Assembly (NCBI GenBank): GCA_963965975.1
Contig: OZ014420.1
Coordinates: forward strand, 2,134,001 to 2,198,000
Direction of reading: 5' to 3'
DNA from: Xestospongia bergquistia
Taxonomy: Eukaryota > Porifera > Demospongiae > Haplosclerida > Petrosiidae
Length of the DNA stretch: 64,000 nucleotides
Part shown: positions 59,263 through 64,000 of the stretch, in pieces
Layout of the letters: each line of letters starts with the position of its first letter
Position numbering within the stretch: position 1 is the stretch's first letter
Notes under the pieces: model-generated
What the model was told of the DNA's origin: nothing
Database searches by the model: none
The model's input: only the letters and a program-made list of their open reading frames with translations
Made by a program: the position numbers and the translations under genes

Positions 59263-62200
59263 TTATTTAGCTTTTTTGGATTTACTAGTCAAGTTCAATA
59301 GGCTACTTCGTGATTTCTTTGTGTCATCTTTTAGTATCTTTTCACCACGGTGAAAGTCACTCATGACACTCTCAAGAATCGGTCCCATTTTGTATTTTAA
59401 CCTTGACTCATTCCCTGATGCATCATCATCACTTTCTAGTTCTGAAAGAGGCTTAAGTTCAGACAAACTTGTACCAGGGCTGGTGGCAGCATGGCCATTG
59501 GGATAATATGGAGGATAAAAATGAGGGTAGCCATAGTTCATAGGTGGATAGTATGGATACATAGGTGGAGGTTGGCTCTGCAGGGAAAGAATTATGCAAT
59601 TTGTTTATTTGTTGTCAAAGGCAATTGTTATTCATTAATTTATTCAATATTAGAAATATGCTTACTTCAGTGAATGATGTTTCAACTTCATTGAATTCTC
59701 CATACATTTGTTCCAAGCTTGGATCATCTATGAAAGAAAGAGATGTAAAACAAGGTAAAGTGAAGCTCTAAACTCACGTGCACTGTATTGAGGATAGTCT
59801 AACTGATCAAACTCTTGATATGTATGCTGCTGGTATGCAGAGGGTATCTTTTGACGCCTAGTTTCTGCTTCAACACGTTTGGAAACACTTGTGGGGCGCC
59901 TTAAAAAAACATCAAAGTACATCAACATATACACCAAAAACTAACCTTTGAGCTGTGTCCTTCTTCCTCTGGTAATTCTGGTAACAGAAGCACACCAAAC
60001 AGAAAATAAAGAAGACAAATGCAAAGAACATAACAGATCCTACAATGATTGTAGCAATACCCAATGGAGTGTCTATAAAGTTGTCTACAGTATCAGTTGG
60101 TGTAGCAGTCGTAGCAGTCATTGATTCTGAGAGAGTAATGTAAGTGCTTGAGGGAAAGAAAGTCGAAGAGCTCGAGACAGAAGTTACTGATGGCTGTGGT
60201 TCCAATATCATCACTAATACAGATTTTTTGACCTGATGTGCTTTGTCTCCATCAGAAAGGATGATTTCAAACTCAGTATTGTTGAGGTTGTATGTAATAT
60301 CTCCAGTAGAAATAAGATAAGCTGGACTTGTACCGTTCTCCAACGTCACATTAACAGCTCCTGAAAGCGATGCCAGGACTGTATCAGAACTATCTTCATC
60401 AAAAAATTCAAATGCCTGCAATATGTCTGGTGTTCCAAATGGAGGCAAAGCAACTATATACTCTGGATAACTACCCAAAGGAACATTGTAAATGAAGTAC
60501 ACTTTAAAACTGACCACATTAGTTGTTGAAAATTGAGGATTATTATCATTGACATCATAGATATAAATATTACCAACTGTATAGTCATATCTAGGGGATG
60601 GCTCACCATGATCTTGTGCCCGTATATGCAAGACAGTAATTTCCTCAGTTTCTCTGTCCACTGTACCAGATACACTCACTGCACCAGTGACTGAATTGAT
60701 GGACACTTGCAATGCACTAGGGTGGTTAACTAAACTGTATGTTATTCGAGAATTTTCTGTATTCTTCTTGTCAGCATCAGTAGCAAACACATAACCAATA
60801 ATAGTTTCCACAGAGTAGTGTTTCTCTGTTATGTTGAACCAGTAAAGAGATGAATTAAAGATAGGATTATTATCATTTTGGTCTGCCACATCAATATCAA
60901 TAAATAAGATACTATTTGTATTAGTCATATTATCAACAGCTGAGATCTCCAGCTGGTAGAATGAAATGTTTTCTCGATCAAGGGGGATGACATTAATCAG
61001 CAAACCATTGCTCATAACAGCAAAATTTCCAAACTCATCACCATCAATGATTGTGTAGACAGCATTGGAAGTTAAGTTGGAACTTAGTTGTAGGAATTGA
61101 AAGACATCAAAAGTTTGATTAGCTACATTTTCCTCCATGCTGATACTTTTGTAGCTAAGAGTGGCAATCTGAATGACAACATCTGTTTCAGAAGTTACAA
61201 TCTCATCATTTGCAGTAACTTTGAAAGAGTATGTAAGCTCATAGTTAGGTGGTACATCTGTTTTTAAATACAAGTCACCAGTAAATGGATTGACTGCTAA
61301 AAAACTTTTGAGAAAGGCATTTTGGGAGACGAGAGAATACCTTATGCTACCTGTTATATCAGGATCAATGGCAGAGAATGTATGCAAAACTTCACCAGCC
61401 TTTGATATATCACTAATAAAAAAACTGTAAAGTTCTTGTGGGAACTCGGGAGGGTTGTCATTTTCATCTCCTATCTCTATACTAACAATAACACTTGATG
61501 ACATGGGTGGACTACCCATATCTCTAGCCTCTACAGTAAATGTATATGATGATATAGTTTCTCGATCAAATTGGGTATTGGATGTGATCAACCCAGAAAC
61601 TGGATTAATTTGAAAACTAGAACCACCAAGCAGAATGGAATACATGACTTCAGCATTGCTACCTGAATCAATATCAGTTGCAAACACAGTCAAGACTGAC
61701 TGTCCTGGATCAAGATTCTCCATTACAGTCCCATTGTATAACTGTTTAGTGAATTGAGGTGCATTGTCATTATAATCTGAGAGATAAATATCGAGAATAG
61801 CTTCTGTTGCTTCAATTCCTACTGTTGCAGTTATTCCTAATGAATACTTTTGTTGGCCTTCATCGTAGTCTAGCATAGCTGTAGGTAGAACAAATACATT
61901 TCCAGTACCTGAATCAATTAAAAATTGTGTTGAATTGGCAATGAATTTAAAAGAGATTTCAACATCTTCTGCAAACAGAAGGGAATTTATGAGCACACTT
62001 CCATTCAATACTAAGGAAAGAGATGGAGAACTTTCAGAAATAGTGACATTGAAATTGTTAGGCTCAAATCGAGGCTCAGTTCCAGTAATCACGACAAGAA
62101 TAAGCTGGATTTGAGCTGGTGTGGAGACTGGATTGGTTCCCAAATCAGAGACAGAAATGGCAATGACAGAGCCAGAGCTGCTCTTGGTAATAGTACCATT

Positions 62201-64000
62201 GAAACTAAACTCACCAGTGTTCTCATCAAGATAAAAGAAAGCTTCATTGGGAAGTGAACTTTCATCCAATGTATAAACCAACTGTCCATTGAGACCAATA
62301 TCTAAATCTCTACAAGAAGCATTAAATAAAGATACTGACATGTTATATGTATTAGCATAAAGAGTGATAGTCTCAAGAGTGGAATCACAAGTTGGTGATC
62401 GATCATTTATATCAGTAACATTGATGATAATAGAGATAGTAGTGGTCATTGGTGAAACACCCTGTACATTATCATTATCAGAAGCTGTAATAGTTAATTC
62501 ATATGCATCAGTTGTTTCACGATCTAAGGTACTTAGAAGAACAAGTTGTCCATTTGCAGGGTTCAATGTAAACATATCAGTGTGTGATTCAGTACTATAA
62601 GTAACAGTACCTCTAACATCTGGATCATAAGCTGATACAGTGGCAATGACTTGGGCTGTCTCAGTACCCTCTGATACATTGAAACTACTAGGTGAAGTAA
62701 ATACAGGAGGAAAGAAATTAACAGGAGTGATGCTAATAGAGAGAGTGGCTGTACTGGAGCGTATATTGTCTCCTGCAGCTATTACAGAATCGGTACACAC
62801 AATGGTAGCTGTTACAACAGTGTTCATTTCATAGTCTGCAGTGCCATTAAATACTACTTGACCATTGTTGTCTATAACAAAAGGTGGAAAAGGAGAAATT
62901 GTCATGTCAGTAGTTCCACCATCTACATCAGTGCATGTAAATTGGTGAATATTTTCATTGACATAGAAACCTTCCAGCAATGTGGTAGAAAAGGCTGATG
63001 GACTCAATGTTGGGTTATGATCATTAACGTTGACCACAACAATTGATATCTTGGCAGTGCTAGTCTGTGGGTTCAATACATCTCCATCGATAGCAGACAC
63101 AGTGAGCAAATAGGAGAAAGTACTTTCATAGTCTAGACTAGCAAGAAGACTTAGCTCACCAGTATTAGGATGAATGCTGAATGTACCAAGACCTGTTCCA
63201 CCAGTCAAAGCATATGTGACACCTGTCTCAGCATCTGTAGCACTGATATTCAAGAGAGCAGTACCCGTTGCTACATTTTCATTGATTGATAAACCATATA
63301 CTTGTTTATTGAATATTGGTGGAGTATTAGCAGCTTGAACTATAATAGTAACACTGACATTGGTGGCCAAGAACGGGATGCCATAATCTTGGCATTGAAC
63401 AATGATTTCATAACTACCAGCAGTTAGTGATGTATTTTGTATAAGTGACTCTGAGATTGATCCATTACCAATTGTTGATCCACCAGTAAGAGATATGTTA
63501 CCAGCTAAAGGATTTGTGACAATGTGCAAACTCACTTGAGCGTTGAGACCAAGATCATAATCATAGCAAGTTATAGTTGTGAGTGTATCTCCAATACTGT
63601 TAGCTTCAGTAGATACAATATATGCTAACTGACCAAAATATGGCTTTTCATTAACATCTTCAATATCAATATCAACTGCTACTGTAGATATCAGAGGTGT
63701 AGGAGGACCATAGTCAATGGCTGCCACAATTAAAGTAAGGCGCTCAGCTTGAGAAGCATTCAAGTTGTTCTTGACAGAGATATTTCCAGTAGCAAAGTCA
63801 ACTAAGAAATAAGGCGATCCACTGCCTCCATAATCAGCAAAATAAAAGTTACCATTACTCCCATGATCAGCATCAGTTGCATTAACAGAACCAACTACTG
63901 AAGATAGAGCTGCTTTCTCACTTGTAGCAAAGCTATATGACTCCATAGTAAACTGAGGATAATGCTCATTAATACCAGATACTTGAACTAAAAGTGTAGA
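59263..64000 (-). CDS. Large non-classical cadherin, 3' part (runs off window)
   Basis: Exons (complement): 59946 to beyond 64000, 59778-59899, 59666-59727, 59263-59577. The first is a single open exon of over 4 kb holding about eleven cadherin repeats, recognised by linkers such as DYNDNAPQF, DENDNPPEF, DQNDNNPIF, DVNDNNPQF and by DRE and DAD calcium-binding motifs. Several linkers are degenerate (QAANTPP, ITPVNFFPP, ITGTEPRF), so calcium binding there is doubtful. No EGF or laminin-G domain is seen in this part. A transmembrane helix (IATIIVGSVMFFAFVFFIF) is followed by a basic stop-transfer segment and a cytoplasmic tail of about 180 residues. The tail is rich in Tyr/Pro (MYPYYPPMNYGYPHF) and then Ser/Asp, ending SKSKKAK. 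I see no recognisable catenin-binding sequence. The gene is convergent with dehydrogenase copy 2. Confidence 0.92.

Noticed and set aside
59728..59937. Separate small gene next to the cadherin
   Set aside because: It is a cytoplasmic-tail exon of the cadherin (59778-59899) read into flanking introns.

Overview
This is eukaryotic DNA. It is AT-rich, has GT-AG introns mostly of about 45-75 nt, and codes for metazoan proteins (TRIM-NHL, TRAF/MATH, ZNF106, GKAP1, acid sphingomyelinase, a cadherin). The very short introns, tight gene spacing and early-animal gene set suggest a sponge, most likely a demosponge. That assignment is inference; no rRNA or mitochondrial marker is present.

Layout. (1) 1-3442: about 24 copies of a 143-bp satellite. 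(2) 4.4-33.8 kb: an accessory cluster built from two RING-ligase families. TRIM-NHL genes lie on the + strand (5263-7943; 31587-33764; remnants at 4398, 22399 and 24158). TRAF-like genes lie on the - strand (9257-12745; 13352-16890; 25530-29064; fragment 22915-23543). The TRAF-like genes are unusual: RING, TRAF zinc fingers, then six tandem MATH domains. The cluster grew by segmental duplication of convergent TRIM(+)/TRAF(-) pairs. Most copies carry small frameshifts, so it looks like a birth-and-death family. The coding parts of both families are nearly intronless, unlike every neighbour.

(3) 33.9-44.2 kb: two intron-rich, conserved single-copy genes share a 175-bp divergent promoter, GKAP1 on the - strand (12 exons) and ZNF106 on the + strand (23 exons, C2H2 fingers plus WD40). 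A copy of that promoter and the first GKAP1 exon sits at the 5' end of one TRAF-MATH gene. (4) 44.2-52.4 kb: five three-exon metallothionein genes, each with several metal-response-element cores and a TATA box. They were amplified in units that also carry the last exon of ZNF106 and 3' exons of the sphingomyelinase gene. A 3606-bp block is tandemly repeated with no difference found by eye.

(5) 52.5-59.1 kb: an acid sphingomyelinase (- strand, 13 exons), divergent by 111 bp from two tandem zinc-dependent MDR dehydrogenases resembling threonine 3-dehydrogenase. (6) 59.3-64.0 kb: the 3' part of a large non-classical cadherin on the - strand, running off the window.

Exon-intron models were read by hand from splice sites, phase and known family sequence. 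Junctions are phase-consistent throughout, but no transcript evidence was available.
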